Part shown: piece by piece, positions 11,005-20,338 of the stretch | Layout: every line of letters starts with the position of its first letter | Position numbering within the stretch: the stretch's first letter is position 1 | Assembly: GCF_003996855.1 (NCBI RefSeq) | Contig: NZ_NRQY01000001.1 | Span: 911,033-975,032, forward strand | Length of the DNA stretch: 64,000 nucleotides | Source of the DNA: Morganella morganii | GTDB taxonomy: Bacteria; Pseudomonadota; Gammaproteobacteria; Enterobacterales; Enterobacteriaceae | Direction: 5' to 3' | Translations under genes and position numbers: made by a program | Notes under the pieces: generated by a model | Told to the model about the DNA's origin: nothing | Database searches by the model: none | What the model saw: only the letters and a program-made list of their open reading frames with translations

Positions 11005-11994
11005 ATGACAAACTGGTGGCAGAAACTGCGGTTAGATCCGTTCCTGGTCATAATGATCACGGTTGTTATTTTGGCGTCACTCTTTCCGGCTACCGGGAAT
11101 GTGGCGACCGGATTCCGCTATCTGACCACCGCCGCGATTGCGTTGCTGTTCTTCTTCCACGGCGCCAAACTCTCGCGGGAAGCGATTGTGACGGGGATGG
11201 GGCACTGGCGTCTGCATCTGATGGTGTTCTCCAGTACCTTTATTCTCTTCCCGCTGCTGGGGCTGGGTTTGCAGTTCCTGGTGCCGGAATGGATGTCACC
11301 GGCTATTTACATGGGTTTCTTATACTTATGTGCCTTACCGGCGACAGTACAATCCGCTATTGCCTTTACCTCTGTCGCGGGCGGAAATGTGGCAGCGGCA
11401 ATTTGCAGTGCATCCGCCTCCAGTATTCTGGGCGTGTTCTTATCACCGGTAATTATCGGTTTTATGATGGAAACACAAGGAGCGCATGATCTCGATACGC
11501 TGGGCGCTATCCGCTCTATTCTGCTGCAATTGATGCTGCCGTTTGTGGTCGGGCATCTTTCCCGTCCGCTGATCGGTAAGTGGGTGGATCGCAACAAAAA
11601 AATCATTAATAAAACAGATCGCACCTCTATTCTGCTGGTGGTGTATGTCGCTTTCAGTGAAGCCGTAGCCGAGGGGATCTGGCAGCAGATCGATGCAATG
11701 TCTATTTTACAGATTGCTGTGGTGTCGTGCGGGCTTCTGGCGATTGTGCTGGTAATCAACGTGTACGGCGCACGGGCGCTGGGTTTTAATAAGGCTGATG
11801 AAATCACGATTGTCTTCTGTGGTTCGAAGAAAAGCCTGGCAAACGGCGTACCGATGGCAAACGTAATGTTTCCGCCTGCGGTAGTCGGTATTCTGGTACT
11901 GCCGCTGATGCTGTTTCATCAGATTCAGCTGATGGTGTGCGCGGTGATGGCGGCGCGCTATGCACGGCACGGGAAAGAACATTCACAGGAGTAA
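11005..11994 (+). CDS. Bile acid:sodium symporter family transporter (YfeH-like)
   Basis: A 329-aa integral membrane protein with nine or ten hydrophobic helices. It resembles the SBF-like/YfeH branch of the bile acid:Na+ symporter superfamily. Supporting segments are IALLFFFHGAKLSREA, the PATVQSAIAFTSVAGGN motif in the centre, and FCGSKKSLANGVPMANVMF near the C-terminus; these are the crossed-helix signatures of the fold. The true substrate is not known in bacteria. It lies 44 bp after the oxidoreductase and 2 bp before the TPM-domain gene, so it is probably co-transcribed with both. Confidence 0.85.
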   Translation: MTNWWQKLRLDPFLVIMITVVILASLFPATGNVATGFRYLTTAAIALLFFFHGAKLSREAIVTGMGHWRLHLMVFSSTFILFPLLGLGLQFLVPEWMSPAIYMGFLYLCALPATVQSAIAFTSVAGGNVAAAICSASASSILGVFLSPVIIGFMMETQGAHDLDTLGAIRSILLQLMLPFVVGHLSRPLIGKWVDRNKKIINKTDRTSILLVVYVAFSEAVAEGIWQQIDAMSILQIAVVSCGLLAIVLVINVYGARALGFNKADEITIVFCGSKKSLANGVPMANVMFPPAVVGILVLPLMLFHQIQLMVCAVMAARYARHGKEHSQE

Positions 11995-11996
11995 CT

Positions 11997-13139
11997 ATGA
12001 GCAGGGTTATGGCAGGATGCCTTATACTTCTTTTCGTCAGTTTCTTTGCCCGTGCGGATATGCAACCGCTGCCGGAACTGAAACGGGAGCGGGTTATTGA
12101 TAGCGCCGGTCTTCTCAACGGCCCCCAATTCTCACAGCTTAACCGGCAACTTACTGAATATGAACTGAAACGCAATGACGGCAGTCAGTTTGTGGTGTTT
12201 ATTGTGCCGTCAACCGGCGGGGAAAGTATCGAGACATTTGCACACCGTGCATTCAATACCTGGAAAATCGGCCGCAAAGGTCAGAATAACGGGCTGCTGC
12301 TGGTCGTGGCTGTGAATGACCGCAATCTGCGTTTTGAGGTCGGTTACGGCCTGGAAGGTATTATGCCGGATGTTACCGCAGGCCGTATTATCCGTCAGCG
12401 CATCACCCCTGAATTTAAAAAAGGCCATTATTTTACCGGGATTGAAGCGGGCGTGACCGATGCAATTGATATTATCAGCGGGAATGAACCGGCATATATC
12501 AGATCAAACGCATCCGGAACAGAACCTTTAAAAATCGCACGGCTTACTGTTATTTATTTTCTGACATTTATCGGGGTGTATCTCTGGTCATTATTTATCG
12601 GCTCTCCCCGCCGTAAAAAAAGAATAGAAAAGCAGGTTATTAAAGATATTGAATACCTGAGAGAAGAATATGAAAAATCGAAAAACAAAAAGAAACGTCA
12701 GCCCGAAAGGGCAATACGCCTTACTCAGAAACGTCTGACGGCATTTTTGAAGTATAAATATATTTATCCGACCCCGGTCGGTCAGACTGTTGCCGTATTA
12801 TTTTATTCAGTTCTGATTTTTATACTGACACGGGTTCTGATAGACGGAGATCCTGATCCGGACGCGTTATTCATCAGCATAATGATGCTCGTTTTCCTTA
12901 ATGTATTTTGCTCACTGTTTCTGTGTTATTTGTTATATGCATTAATTCCGGAATACCGTATTCAGGAAGCGGAAATGCGGAAATTAACCGGTGTTACGGC
13001 GGGAGCCGGAGGCGGATATGCATACAGTTCTGACAGCGCCAGTTACAGCAGCAACTCCGGCGGCAGTTCCGGAAGCAGCGGATCTTCCGGTGGCGGAGGT
13101 GGCAGTAGTGGCGGTGGCGGAGCTTCCGGGAGTTGGTAA
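11997..13139 (+). CDS. TPM-domain membrane protein with Gly/Ser-rich tail (YgcG family)
   Basis: A 380-aa protein of the TPM_phosphatase (YgcG) family. A signal peptide (about residues 1-20, ending FFARA) precedes a periplasmic TPM domain (about 25-165) with VIDSAGLLNG, GRKGQNNGLLLVVAVNDR and EVGYGLEGIMPD. A transmembrane helix follows near residue 185, then a charged cytoplasmic segment, two more hydrophobic helices, and a tail of about 50 residues made almost only of Gly and Ser with some Tyr and Ala. The start at 11997 gives a good signal peptide and lies 2 bp after the previous stop; the upstream in-frame extension overlaps that gene. Function is unclear. Confidence 0.85.
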   Translation: MSRVMAGCLILLFVSFFARADMQPLPELKRERVIDSAGLLNGPQFSQLNRQLTEYELKRNDGSQFVVFIVPSTGGESIETFAHRAFNTWKIGRKGQNNGLLLVVAVNDRNLRFEVGYGLEGIMPDVTAGRIIRQRITPEFKKGHYFTGIEAGVTDAIDIISGNEPAYIRSNASGTEPLKIARLTVIYFLTFIGVYLWSLFIGSPRRKKRIEKQVIKDIEYLREEYEKSKNKKKRQPERAIRLTQKRLTAFLKYKYIYPTPVGQTVAVLFYSVLIFILTRVLIDGDPDPDALFISIMMLVFLNVFCSLFLCYLLYALIPEYRIQEAEMRKLTGVTAGAGGGYAYSSDSASYSSNSGGSSGSSGSSGGGGGSSGGGGASGSW

Positions 13140-13149
13140 TCAGAAAATA

Positions 13150-13183
13150 AAAAAGGCGTGACACAAAATGTCACGCCTTTTTT
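13150..13183 (+). terminator. Terminator after the TPM-domain gene
   Basis: The stem AAAAGGCGTGACA / TGTCACGCCTTTT (13151-13181) with a CAAAA loop and flanking T and A runs. It is symmetrical, so it probably serves the convergent add gene as well. Confidence 0.88.
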
Positions 13184-13227
13184 GTAGCGGAACAGATTTT
13201 AATGACCGCGCTTTGCCGCCATATCTC

Positions 13228-14205
13228 TCAGTGCTGCTTTTTCTTCCGCAGATAAAAAGGCAATTTCAGCCCGTTAATCTGTGCCTGTTCAATTTCAGCA
13301 CGTGTCAGACCGGCGGCCGGAGCGGCAATATTGTATTCATGGGCGATCTCAATACCTTCAACCGCCGGGTCATCCGTGTTGATGGTGGCGGCAATGCCGT
13401 GTGCCAGAAATTGTTTCAGCGGATGTGCGGCCAGTGACGGAACTGTACTGGTCTGAATATTAGAGGTCAGGCAGGATTCCATCCCGATGCGGTGTTCTGC
13501 CAGATAATCCATCAGCGCCGGGTCTTCAATCGCCATCACGCCGTGGCCGATACGCTGCGCACCCAGGTCGCGGATTGCCTGCCAGATACTTACGGCACCG
13601 GCCGCTTCCCCGGCATGGGCGGTGATAGCCCAGTTCACATCGCGGGCTTTGCGGAAGTGATCGGTAAATAAATCGCCCGGATAACCGGATTCGTCACCGG
13701 CAATATCCAGTGCCACAATCCGCTCGTGATGAGCGAGCAGGGCATTAAGCTCTTCATGGCAGGCATCCGTGCCGAATGTCCGGCTCAGAATACCAATCAT
13801 ATTAATCCGTACCGGGCTGTTGCGGACTTCGGATACCACACCATCCAGTACCGCCTCCACCACGCCTTCAACAGGCAGGTTGTGTTTCATTGCCATATAG
13901 TAAGGGGAAAAGCGCAATTCAGCATAATCCAGCCCGGCACTGACAGCATCCTGTACGTTTTCTGCGGCTACGCGGCGGCAGGCATCCAGGTCCGCCAGCA
14001 CGGAAACGCCCCAGTCCAGCTTGCTCAGAAACTGTACCAGATCCGGTTCATTGCTCATTACCTGTACATACGGACGCAACGCTTCGGTTTCATAAGCGGG
14101 CAGTGGCAGGTTGTGCTGACGGGCCAGATCCAGAATGGTGGACAGACGGATATTGCCGTCCAGATGGCGGTGCAGATCGGTCAGGGGGAGTGAACGGTTA
14201 ATCAT
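13228..14205 (-). CDS. add: Adenosine deaminase, C-terminus out of frame
   Basis: Adenosine deaminase converts adenosine or deoxyadenosine to inosine in purine salvage. Zinc and catalytic motifs are present: TDLHRHLDG near the N-terminus, HAGEAAG near residue 195, and the [11 protein letters not shown] and NTDDPAVEG segments. The start at 14205 matches E. coli (MI..LPLTD.HRHLDG); the frame runs 19 codons upstream without homology. The product is 325 aa. After QAQINGLK the reading frame leaves the family sequence and ends in [10 protein letters not shown]. Shifting by -1 restores [20 protein letters not shown] and would end at 13199. See findings. Confidence 0.92.
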   Translation of the reverse strand: MINRSLPLTDLHRHLDGNIRLSTILDLARQHNLPLPAYETEALRPYVQVMSNEPDLVQFLSKLDWGVSVLADLDACRRVAAENVQDAVSAGLDYAELRFSPYYMAMKHNLPVEGVVEAVLDGVVSEVRNSPVRINMIGILSRTFGTDACHEELNALLAHHERIVALDIAGDESGYPGDLFTDHFRKARDVNWAITAHAGEAAGAVSIWQAIRDLGAQRIGHGVMAIEDPALMDYLAEHRIGMESCLTSNIQTSTVPSLAAHPLKQFLAHGIAATINTDDPAVEGIEIAHEYNIAAPAAGLTRAEIEQAQINGLKLPFYLRKKKQH

Positions 14206-14224
14206 TGCGGAATTCCTCAGATGA

Positions 14225-14252
14225 TAAAAAGCCAGTCTGACGACTGGCTTTT
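14225..14252 (-). terminator. Terminator after the ydgA-like gene
   Basis: The inverted repeat AAAAGCCAGTCG / AGACTGGCTTTTT on the minus strand, with a T run. It lies between the end of the ydgA-like gene (14283) and the start of add (14205), so add has its own promoter or depends on readthrough. Confidence 0.82.
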
Positions 14253-14282
14253 GTCTGATCAACAGATAATAACAGTGTGAAA

Positions 14283-15878
14283 TTACTGTGCAGCAGGTGC
14301 CGCAGCATCAGCAGCCGGTTCTTCACCGATAGTCACTTCTTCTGTGACATCACCGTTAGGATCCATTTCGATTGCTTCTTCTTCGTAACTTTCGTAGTCA
14401 CTGCTGTTATCACTCAGTACACCGTACTGGTCATATTTTTCCAGGAATTCAGCAACAGTGTATTTTTTACCATTGAAATCAATGTTGTTGTTGCTGTATT
14501 TCAGCTCCATGCTGATAGTTTTATCAGTCACTTTCACGACTTCCATCATGGCACCCATGCTGGCCATCTGAGCAACACCCTGTTCACCCTGTTCTTTGGC
14601 TTCTTTGGCGCCCATGCCCTGAGACTGCATTGCAACCGCAACAAAATCTGTCAGCATTGGTTTGGACAGATCCATATTGAAACCGAACTCTTTCACCAGA
14701 ACCGGCAGGATTTTTTCAAAGCTTGATGCGTTCTCCAGTGCTTTGAAACTTTCTGCATTCAGCGCATTAAAGGTTACGTTCAGATTGACTTTTGACTCAC
14801 CGCCGCTGTTTTTCCAGCTCAGAGGTGAGATAGCGAAGGACGGGCTGTATTTGAACAGACCCAGCGCATTAGATTTCATTTTTTCATCCAGTGCTTCCAT
14901 TTTCGCATCGTCGAAATCTTCGGTATACATAGATTCAGACAGCTTGGTGTACTCTTCCAGAGAGGCCATCAGCGTATTTGCGGAGACTGCATCCAGATCT
15001 TTCAGAGACCCTTTCAGACTGATCCCGCCGAGGTCGATATCACGGTAGCTTAGTGAACCCAGGCTGTAATCAATGTCCGCACTCAGTTTGTTATCTTTGC
15101 TGCCGGATGTGCCGTTCAGTTTCAGGTCTTTCAGAGAAACGGTATCACTGTAATTAACAACCGCTAACTCTTTCAGGCTCAGATTCTGGTCACCCAGGTA
15201 GAAATAGCTGTCACCGGATTTTGAAACATCGCTGTCGAAAGACAGGCCTTTCAGAACCATACTTTCGCGCTCACCTTTACGGTAAGTCAGTTCATTGCTG
15301 CTGCCTTTACCTTTGACGTTTTTGAATTCTTTATCGAATTTAACGTTCAGATCAGCACCGGAGAATGCCAGCTCTTCGCCGTCTTTCTTATAATTGATTT
15401 TGCTGACAGCAAGATCAATGTCGAAATTCTGGTCGTAGCTGACACGGGTATCTGTGACAACAGGGGATTTACCACCGGTGATTTCAAAGGCCTGTTTGGT
15501 GACTTCATTGTTTTCCAGCTCAGTGCGGACTGCCGCCATATTTGGCGAGAATACCATGCTCTTCAGCTGAGATAACGGGAAAGGGCCGTGATCAATGGTA
15601 TTCAGGAGAACAACTTCTTCACCGGAATCTGCGGTATCACCGCTTTTTTTCGTTTCTTTGATGATCAGTTTGACATCAGAGCTGAAAATACCGCGTGAAA
15701 AATCTTTGGCGGTCAGCGTAACAGGGATGTCAGGGTACTTATCCTTGATAAATTTGCTCGCTTTGGCGATATAGTCATCGAGGTTTGCTTCAATTTTCTT
15801 ACCGGTCTGCCATGAAGCTACACCCCATGCGGCGCCTAATGCGACAATAACGCCAACAGCAACTAACGACTTTTTCAT
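14283..15878 (-). CDS. ydgA: DUF945 protein, YdgA-like
   Basis: A 531-aa DUF945-family protein, close to E. coli YdgA in its N-terminus ([17 protein letters not shown] and TGKKIE). One N-terminal signal-anchor helix (residues 4-20) is followed by a long beta-rich periplasmic domain and an acidic C-terminal tail ending in Ala/Pro. The family's function is not established. The start at 15878 is preferred because an AAGGAT ribosome site (about 15890) overlaps the alternative upstream ATG. The gene order ydgA-manA is as in E. coli. Confidence 0.9.
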   Translation of the reverse strand: MKKSLVAVGVIVALGAAWGVASWQTGKKIEANLDDYIAKASKFIKDKYPDIPVTLTAKDFSRGIFSSDVKLIIKETKKSGDTADSGEEVVLLNTIDHGPFPLSQLKSMVFSPNMAAVRTELENNEVTKQAFEITGGKSPVVTDTRVSYDQNFDIDLAVSKINYKKDGEELAFSGADLNVKFDKEFKNVKGKGSSNELTYRKGERESMVLKGLSFDSDVSKSGDSYFYLGDQNLSLKELAVVNYSDTVSLKDLKLNGTSGSKDNKLSADIDYSLGSLSYRDIDLGGISLKGSLKDLDAVSANTLMASLEEYTKLSESMYTEDFDDAKMEALDEKMKSNALGLFKYSPSFAISPLSWKNSGGESKVNLNVTFNALNAESFKALENASSFEKILPVLVKEFGFNMDLSKPMLTDFVAVAMQSQGMGAKEAKEQGEQGVAQMASMGAMMEVVKVTDKTISMELKYSNNNIDFNGKKYTVAEFLEKYDQYGVLSDNSSDYESYEEEAIEMDPNGDVTEEVTIGEEPAADAAAPAAQ

Positions 15879-15938
15879 AGAGAAATCCATCCTTTATATG
15901 CGATTTATTTTGCAGGTTTTCGCACGGTATCAAAATTA

Positions 15939-15966
15939 ACGGGCAGTTAAGTGGCTAACTGCCCGG
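15939..15966 (-). terminator. Terminator after manA
   Basis: A 10-bp stem CGGGCAGTTA / TAACTGCCCG (15940-15965) with a six-base loop. On the minus strand it is followed by TTAATTTTG, a moderate T-rich tail. It lies between the end of manA and the ydgA-like gene. Confidence 0.7.
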
Positions 15967-15985
15967 AGAAAATTAGAGAAGTTAC

Positions 15986-17161
15986 TTACACAGCATTATA
16001 AACGCGGGCAATGATTCCTTCACCATCTATTTTAAACTTTCTTTCTATAGCAGAAAGAAAAACAGATTCACCTGAGATAACTCTTGATTGTTCTGTTTCC
16101 GTAGTGATAACTGCATGACCTTCCACACAAAAAAGAATATTAGCACTGTTGTTTTCAATATTCATTTCCTGATTACGCACTTTCATGACCGAAAAAGAAA
16201 AGTCATCAACCGGAATAGGGAAAATTTCTGTGTTGTTAATATGTTCCGGCTGCATAAATAAACTTTTTGCGTGTTTCGGTACAAAATCAAGATTATTCAG
16301 CAATTCACCGACATCAATATGTTTTTGTGTCAATCCGGCACGCAGTACATTATCCGAGTTCGCCATCACCTCCAGTGCCGTTCCTTCCAGATAAGCATGC
16401 GGTGTGCGGGCATACAGGAACATCGCCTCACCGGGCTTTAATTCAACAACATTGAGCAGCAGGGGGGTGAAAAGACCATTATCGTCAGGATAAAACTCTG
16501 TCATATTACGGATGGTGTCCCACGGTTCACCCTGACGGCTGTTCAGTGCGGATTTAAGCAGCGCTACTGCCCGTTCTTTGGTTTCTCCGCTCATGGAGAG
16601 CAGACGGGTAAACAGAACAGACAGGTGCTCCTCTGACGGAGAGGCAATAAAACGCCCGATGGCGGGATGGGCCGGGGCGATTTCACTGAGCAGTCCGGCG
16701 ATGTCCGCCAGCGGACGGAACGCATTCATTGCGCGGAACGGGGTGAGGGCATAAACCAGCTCAGGCTTATGGTTATCATCCTTATAATTGCGGATTGGTG
16801 AATCCAGCGGAACCCCGGCATCGTTTTCGCGGGCAAATCCGGCCTCTGCGGCGGCTTTATCCGGATGAACCTGCACCGATAGCGGCTGTGCGGCACTCAG
16901 CACTTTAAACAAAAACGGCAGCCGGTGAAAACGGCGGTTAATCTTGTCCCCCAGTGCTGACTGCGGGTCACCGGCAATAAAATCATATAAAGAGCAGGTG
17001 TTGCCGCGGATGTCTGTCACTACTGAACTGGCTTTCGGATGTGCTCCCATCCACAATTCCGCCATCGGCTGCTTGTCAGGGTTCGGGTAACCGTACATTT
17101 CTGTCATCGCCGTATGGCTTCCCCAGTCATAAAATTGCACCTGATTCTGCATTTTTAACAT
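15986..17161 (-). CDS. manA: Mannose-6-phosphate isomerase, class I
   Basis: ManA interconverts mannose-6-phosphate and fructose-6-phosphate, linking mannose use and GDP-mannose supply to glycolysis. The 391-aa product matches the family length. Zinc ligands lie in SVQVHPDK (Gln/His), KPELVYAL (Glu) and ARTPHAYLEG (His). PMAELWMGAHPKA and the substrate loop GLTQKHIDVGEL are conserved. It is transcribed divergently from fumC across about 170 bp that carries the promoters, as in E. coli. Confidence 0.96.
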   Translation of the reverse strand: MLKMQNQVQFYDWGSHTAMTEMYGYPNPDKQPMAELWMGAHPKASSVVTDIRGNTCSLYDFIAGDPQSALGDKINRRFHRLPFLFKVLSAAQPLSVQVHPDKAAAEAGFARENDAGVPLDSPIRNYKDDNHKPELVYALTPFRAMNAFRPLADIAGLLSEIAPAHPAIGRFIASPSEEHLSVLFTRLLSMSGETKERAVALLKSALNSRQGEPWDTIRNMTEFYPDDNGLFTPLLLNVVELKPGEAMFLYARTPHAYLEGTALEVMANSDNVLRAGLTQKHIDVGELLNNLDFVPKHAKSLFMQPEHINNTEIFPIPVDDFSFSVMKVRNQEMNIENNSANILFCVEGHAVITTETEQSRVISGESVFLSAIERKFKIDGEGIIARVYNAV

Positions 17162-17334
17162 AGCAACGCTCTCTATTTAAACAGTTAACAATAAGATAGT
17201 AACAATAAAGTAATAACTCCGCCCGGATCGCATAATCAGAAATGAAAGTATGGCAAGATAGGCCCGTTTTCAGAGTCTATCTGTAACTTTCGGGATTTTA
17301 AATCCATTTTATTTTGTGTGCTAAGGAGAGAGTA

Positions 17335-18729
17335 ATGGCAGCCACGCGTATTGAAAAAGACTCAATGGGCCCTATCGATGTTCCTGCGGACAAATTATGG
17401 GGCGCTCAGACTCAACGCTCTTTAGAGCATTTCCGTATTTCAGTTGAAAAAATGCCTGCGGATCTGATTGCTGCGCTGGCTATTACAAAAAAAGCAGCGG
17501 CGGCTGTCAACTGTGATCTGGGGCTGCTGGCAAAAGAGCGGGCCGATGCGGTTATTGCCGCTGCGGATGAAGTGCTTGCCGGTAAACATCCGGAAGAGTT
17601 CCCGCTGGCTATCTGGCAGACCGGCTCCGGCACACAAAGTAATATGAATATGAATGAGGTGCTGGCAAACCGTGCCAGTGAAATCCTTGGCGGGCAGCGC
17701 GGCGGCGAGCGGATTGTTCACCCGAATGATGATGTGAACAAAAGCCAGAGTTCTAATGACGTGTTTCCGACAGCGATGCATGTTGCCGCAGTGATTGCGG
17801 TCAGCACTCAACTGATCCCTGAACTGAAATCCCTGCACAGTGTTCTGGCGGAAAAAGCGGAAGCATACCGCGATATCGTTAAAATCGGCCGCACTCACTT
17901 ACAGGACGCCACACCGCTGACATTGGGTCAGGAAATTTCCGGCTGGGCGGCGATGCTGCAATATAACCTGAAACACCTGGAAAACAGTCTGCCGCATCTG
18001 AGCGAACTGGCTCTCGGTGGTACAGCGGTCGGTACCGGCCTCAACACCCATCCGGAATACGCGGTGCGTGTGGCGAAGAAAATCGCTGAACTGTCCGGTC
18101 AGCCGTTTGTGACCGCGCCGAATAAATTTGAGGCGCTGGCCACCTGTGATGCACTGGTTCATGCCCATGGTGCCCTGAAAGGGCTGGCAGCGTCACTGAT
18201 GAAAATTGCCAATGATGTCCGCTGGCTGGCATCCGGTCCGCGCTGCGGCATCGGTGAGATTGCTATTCCGGAAAATGAGCCGGGCAGCTCTATCATGCCG
18301 GGTAAAGTGAACCCGACACAGTGTGAAGCCATGACAATGCTGTGCGCACAGGTGATGGGGAATGATGTGGCGGTTAATATCGGCGGGGCATCCGGTAATT
18401 TTGAACTGAACGTGTTCCGTCCGATGGTGATCCACAACTTCCTGCAATCTGTCCGTCTGCTGGCTGATGGTATGCGCAGCTTTAATGGGCACTGTGCTGT
18501 GGGTATCGAACCGAACCGTGAGCGGATCAGCCAGCTGCTGAATGAATCACTGATGCTGGTCACCGCGCTGAATACCCATATCGGCTACGACAAAGCCGCC
18601 GAAATTGCGAAAAAAGCACATAAGGGAGGCCTGACTCTGAAAGCATCTGCAATGAAATTAGGTTACCTGACAGACGCTGAGTTCGATGCATGGGTTCGTC
18701 CGGAAGATATGGTCGGCAGCATGAAGTAA
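17335..18729 (+). CDS. fumC: Class II fumarate hydratase
   Basis: FumC is the iron-free, oxidation-stable fumarase of the TCA cycle. The 464-aa protein carries the superfamily signature [11 protein letters not shown] (residues about 316-326), [14 protein letters not shown] and the catalytic His/Ser region [12 protein letters not shown] chose the ATG at 17335 because AAGGAGAG at 17323 is ideally spaced and the protein then begins [10 protein letters not shown]. The E. coli fumA gene, normally upstream, is absent here. fumC and tus converge on a shared terminator. Confidence 0.97.
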   Translation: MAATRIEKDSMGPIDVPADKLWGAQTQRSLEHFRISVEKMPADLIAALAITKKAAAAVNCDLGLLAKERADAVIAAADEVLAGKHPEEFPLAIWQTGSGTQSNMNMNEVLANRASEILGGQRGGERIVHPNDDVNKSQSSNDVFPTAMHVAAVIAVSTQLIPELKSLHSVLAEKAEAYRDIVKIGRTHLQDATPLTLGQEISGWAAMLQYNLKHLENSLPHLSELALGGTAVGTGLNTHPEYAVRVAKKIAELSGQPFVTAPNKFEALATCDALVHAHGALKGLAASLMKIANDVRWLASGPRCGIGEIAIPENEPGSSIMPGKVNPTQCEAMTMLCAQVMGNDVAVNIGGASGNFELNVFRPMVIHNFLQSVRLLADGMRSFNGHCAVGIEPNRERISQLLNESLMLVTALNTHIGYDKAAEIAKKAHKGGLTLKASAMKLGYLTDAEFDAWVRPEDMVGSMK

Positions 18730-18745
18730 TTTTACGGATAGTCTG

Positions 18746-18771
18746 AACGGAGCCGGATGGCTCCGTTTTTA
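18746..18771 (+). terminator. Terminator between convergent fumC and tus
   Basis: The stem AACGGAGCC / GGCTCCGTT (18746-18754 and 18759-18767) with a GGAT loop and a TTTTT tail. It overlaps the tus stop codon at 18769-18771. Confidence 0.88.
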
Positions 18772-19692
18772 TATTATCTCCATGTATAAATGCAATCGCG
18801 GTATCACCGGAATTAATTTTTTTGCTTTCGGTCTGTGACGGATTTTGATGTTTTCTGCATCATAATCAGGCAGTACTCCCGTTACCGGTTTTTCATCATT
18901 CTCATCACAAAACACAATCAGCGGGGATGCACAGGCATATTGCACTTGTTTTTGTGCTTCGCTGTACCAGACCCGGGCGATAGGCTGTACTTTTACCGGC
19001 CGCTTAATTTTGAGTATGGCATCTTCCGGCACCTGTTTTAAGGCAGAAATCTCTTTCGCCAGATAAACCTGCCGTTCTTCGCGTGTCAGTGACTGAATGG
19101 CGCGCGGATTCTGATATTGCTCTTCTAGCTGAGATAACAATGTACCGCGATCGATCTTTTGAATAATGTGCTTATTGGCCCAGCCAAAACGTACAGAAGA
19201 GGGGGAGGTGACAGACTGGATCTGCCGGTAGGCATTTAGCGTAATTAATCCTTTTATTTGATTGTGTACGAATTCAAAACGCTGTGTTTTATCCACGCCG
19301 GATGTTTCTGTTACGATAGCAGACAATTGTTTCTTCAGCCGGTTCACGTTATCGAGCCGTTGTTGCAGGTCTTTCCGGTCTGAAGGGGACAATGTCATCA
19401 GCAGTACGCCGGGCAAACGAATGGCGGATTTGCTGCTGATTGTCTGATCATTATCAAAAATAAATAAACGCTGATAGTGAGACAGTGCCAGCGAGACAGC
19501 ATCCTCACCACTGACCGGAATGACAGAAATAGTGTTAACGGTATTATTTTCTTCACCTTTCAGTATCTCCGGCAACTGGAAAACTTCAGCAGTCCGGGCA
19601 GGGTGTTGTCCGAGCATCCCGCACAAGGTATTCAGAGCGGATTCCAGTTGATTAAAGCAGTCAGTAAGAGAAATTTTTGCATCATATTTCAT
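18769..19692 (-). CDS. tus: DNA replication terminus site-binding protein Tus
   Basis: Tus binds Ter sites as a monomer and arrests replication forks arriving from one side. The 307-aa product is within two residues of E. coli Tus. It is basic, with recognisable LPGVLLMTLSPSDRKDL, GLITLNAYRQIQ, SVRFGWANKHIIQKIDR and IKRPVKVQPIARVWYS segments; the latter correspond to the DNA-gripping beta strands. A Ter site lies just upstream of the start codon, so Tus should repress its own promoter. This location is the same as TerB-tus in E. coli. Confidence 0.96.
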   Translation of the reverse strand: MKYDAKISLTDCFNQLESALNTLCGMLGQHPARTAEVFQLPEILKGEENNTVNTISVIPVSGEDAVSLALSHYQRLFIFDNDQTISSKSAIRLPGVLLMTLSPSDRKDLQQRLDNVNRLKKQLSAIVTETSGVDKTQRFEFVHNQIKGLITLNAYRQIQSVTSPSSVRFGWANKHIIQKIDRGTLLSQLEEQYQNPRAIQSLTREERQVYLAKEISALKQVPEDAILKIKRPVKVQPIARVWYSEAQKQVQYACASPLIVFCDENDEKPVTGVLPDYDAENIKIRHRPKAKKLIPVIPRLHLYMEII

Positions 19693-19700
19693 ATATCACC

Positions 19701-19723
19701 AATTTAGTTACAACATACAAATA
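19701..19723 (-). other. Ter site (replication fork arrest) at the tus promoter
   Basis: On the minus strand the core GTATGTTGTAACTAAA is identical to E. coli TerB, including the G:C pair at position 6 needed for the locked complex. About 19 of 23 positions match overall. The site starts 9 bp upstream of the tus ATG. Its orientation should stop forks moving leftward (from dif towards lower coordinates) and let rightward forks pass. Confidence 0.95.
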
Positions 19724-19823
19724 TGTTAATATCAGATTAGTTCAGCATTGTGCTTTGTGCAAGACGGTTTTCGCTTTGGATGGAAGAAAAGGGCGGGAGC
19801 AAGATAGTTCAGATACATCGGGA

Positions 19824-19860
19824 TTCACCATTAACCCACAAAATGTGAGTTAATGGTGAG
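19824..19860. repeat. Long inverted repeat
   Basis: A 16-bp stem TCACCATTAACCCACA / TGTGAGTTAATGGTGA with a 3-base AAA loop (19825-19859) and one mismatch, which would be a G-U pair in minus-strand RNA. No T tract follows on either strand. It could end or stabilise a transcript of the small minus-strand ORFs upstream of it, or be a protein-binding palindrome. Confidence 0.7.
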
Positions 19861-19954
19861 CTGATATAAATTACTAATCTTTCGTCTTTTTATAGCGGTT
19901 CAGGAGTAGTTTATTAATATCTTGATAGTATATTTCTTCAGATTGTCTTTGCTT

Positions 19955-20110
19955 TTATATCTGGTTGCAATAAGGTTTATCTTTCGGACAATTGCTGTAA
20001 TGATATTGAGATGATACTACATCCCGTACTCCCGGCTTTCTGTCATCAGTAGTAGGACACTGTGAATAACTATTAAACATTAATGAACTACCTAAAATTA
20101 GCATGATCAT
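19955..20110 (-). CDS. Small putative secreted Cys-containing peptide, 51 aa
   Basis: This ORF starts at the ATG at 20110, preceded by a good AAGGA ribosome site about six bases away. The first 16 residues (MIMLILGSSLMFNSYS) look like a short secretion signal. The remainder begins QCPTTDDRKPGVRDVV, has three cysteines in total (residues 18, 41 and 48), and ends in a PKDKPYCNQI tail. I recognise no family. It is the last of three small ORFs in tandem on the minus strand in AT-rich DNA. An exported peptide or small lipoprotein-like product is an inference. Cys18 follows Ser-Gln, not a classical lipobox. Confidence 0.5.
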   Translation of the reverse strand: MIMLILGSSLMFNSYSQCPTTDDRKPGVRDVVSSQYHYSNCPKDKPYCNQI

Positions 20111-20150
20111 ATATATTCCTTAGTATATTTTGTGATATTAACTACGGATT

Positions 20151-20258
20151 TTAATTCCACCATGTAGTTGAACAGTATTCCGGAGCAACAATATCACACG
20201 AGTCAAATGATTCGATGGAAGAAAATAATAATGTGCTTGTTAATAAAAGTGTAAACAT
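20151..20258 (-). CDS. Very small putative secreted peptide, 35 aa
   Basis: A 35-aa ORF from the ATG at 20258. The first 14 residues (MFTLLLTSTLLFSS) are strongly hydrophobic like a signal sequence. The rest (IESFDSCDIVAPEYCSTTWWN) has two Cys and ends in Trp-Trp-Asn. The ribosome site is weak (AGAG). Support comes from its position between two similar small ORFs on the same strand and from the shared layout of a short hydrophobic start plus a short Cys-containing tail. No family is recognised. Confidence 0.35.
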   Translation of the reverse strand: MFTLLLTSTLLFSSIESFDSCDIVAPEYCSTTWWN

Positions 20259-20338
20259 AGTAATCTCTGTTCAGTGGTTGTCAGATATAATTCCAATATA
20301 GGGTACTGTATTGGTTACGGAGTGTAAACGCAGATGTT

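Noticed and set aside
13240..13262. Programmed -1 frameshift in add
   Set aside because: The zero-frame codons CCT TTT TAT do not form a good slippery heptamer and there is no obvious stimulatory structure. A one-base deletion or sequencing error is simpler.
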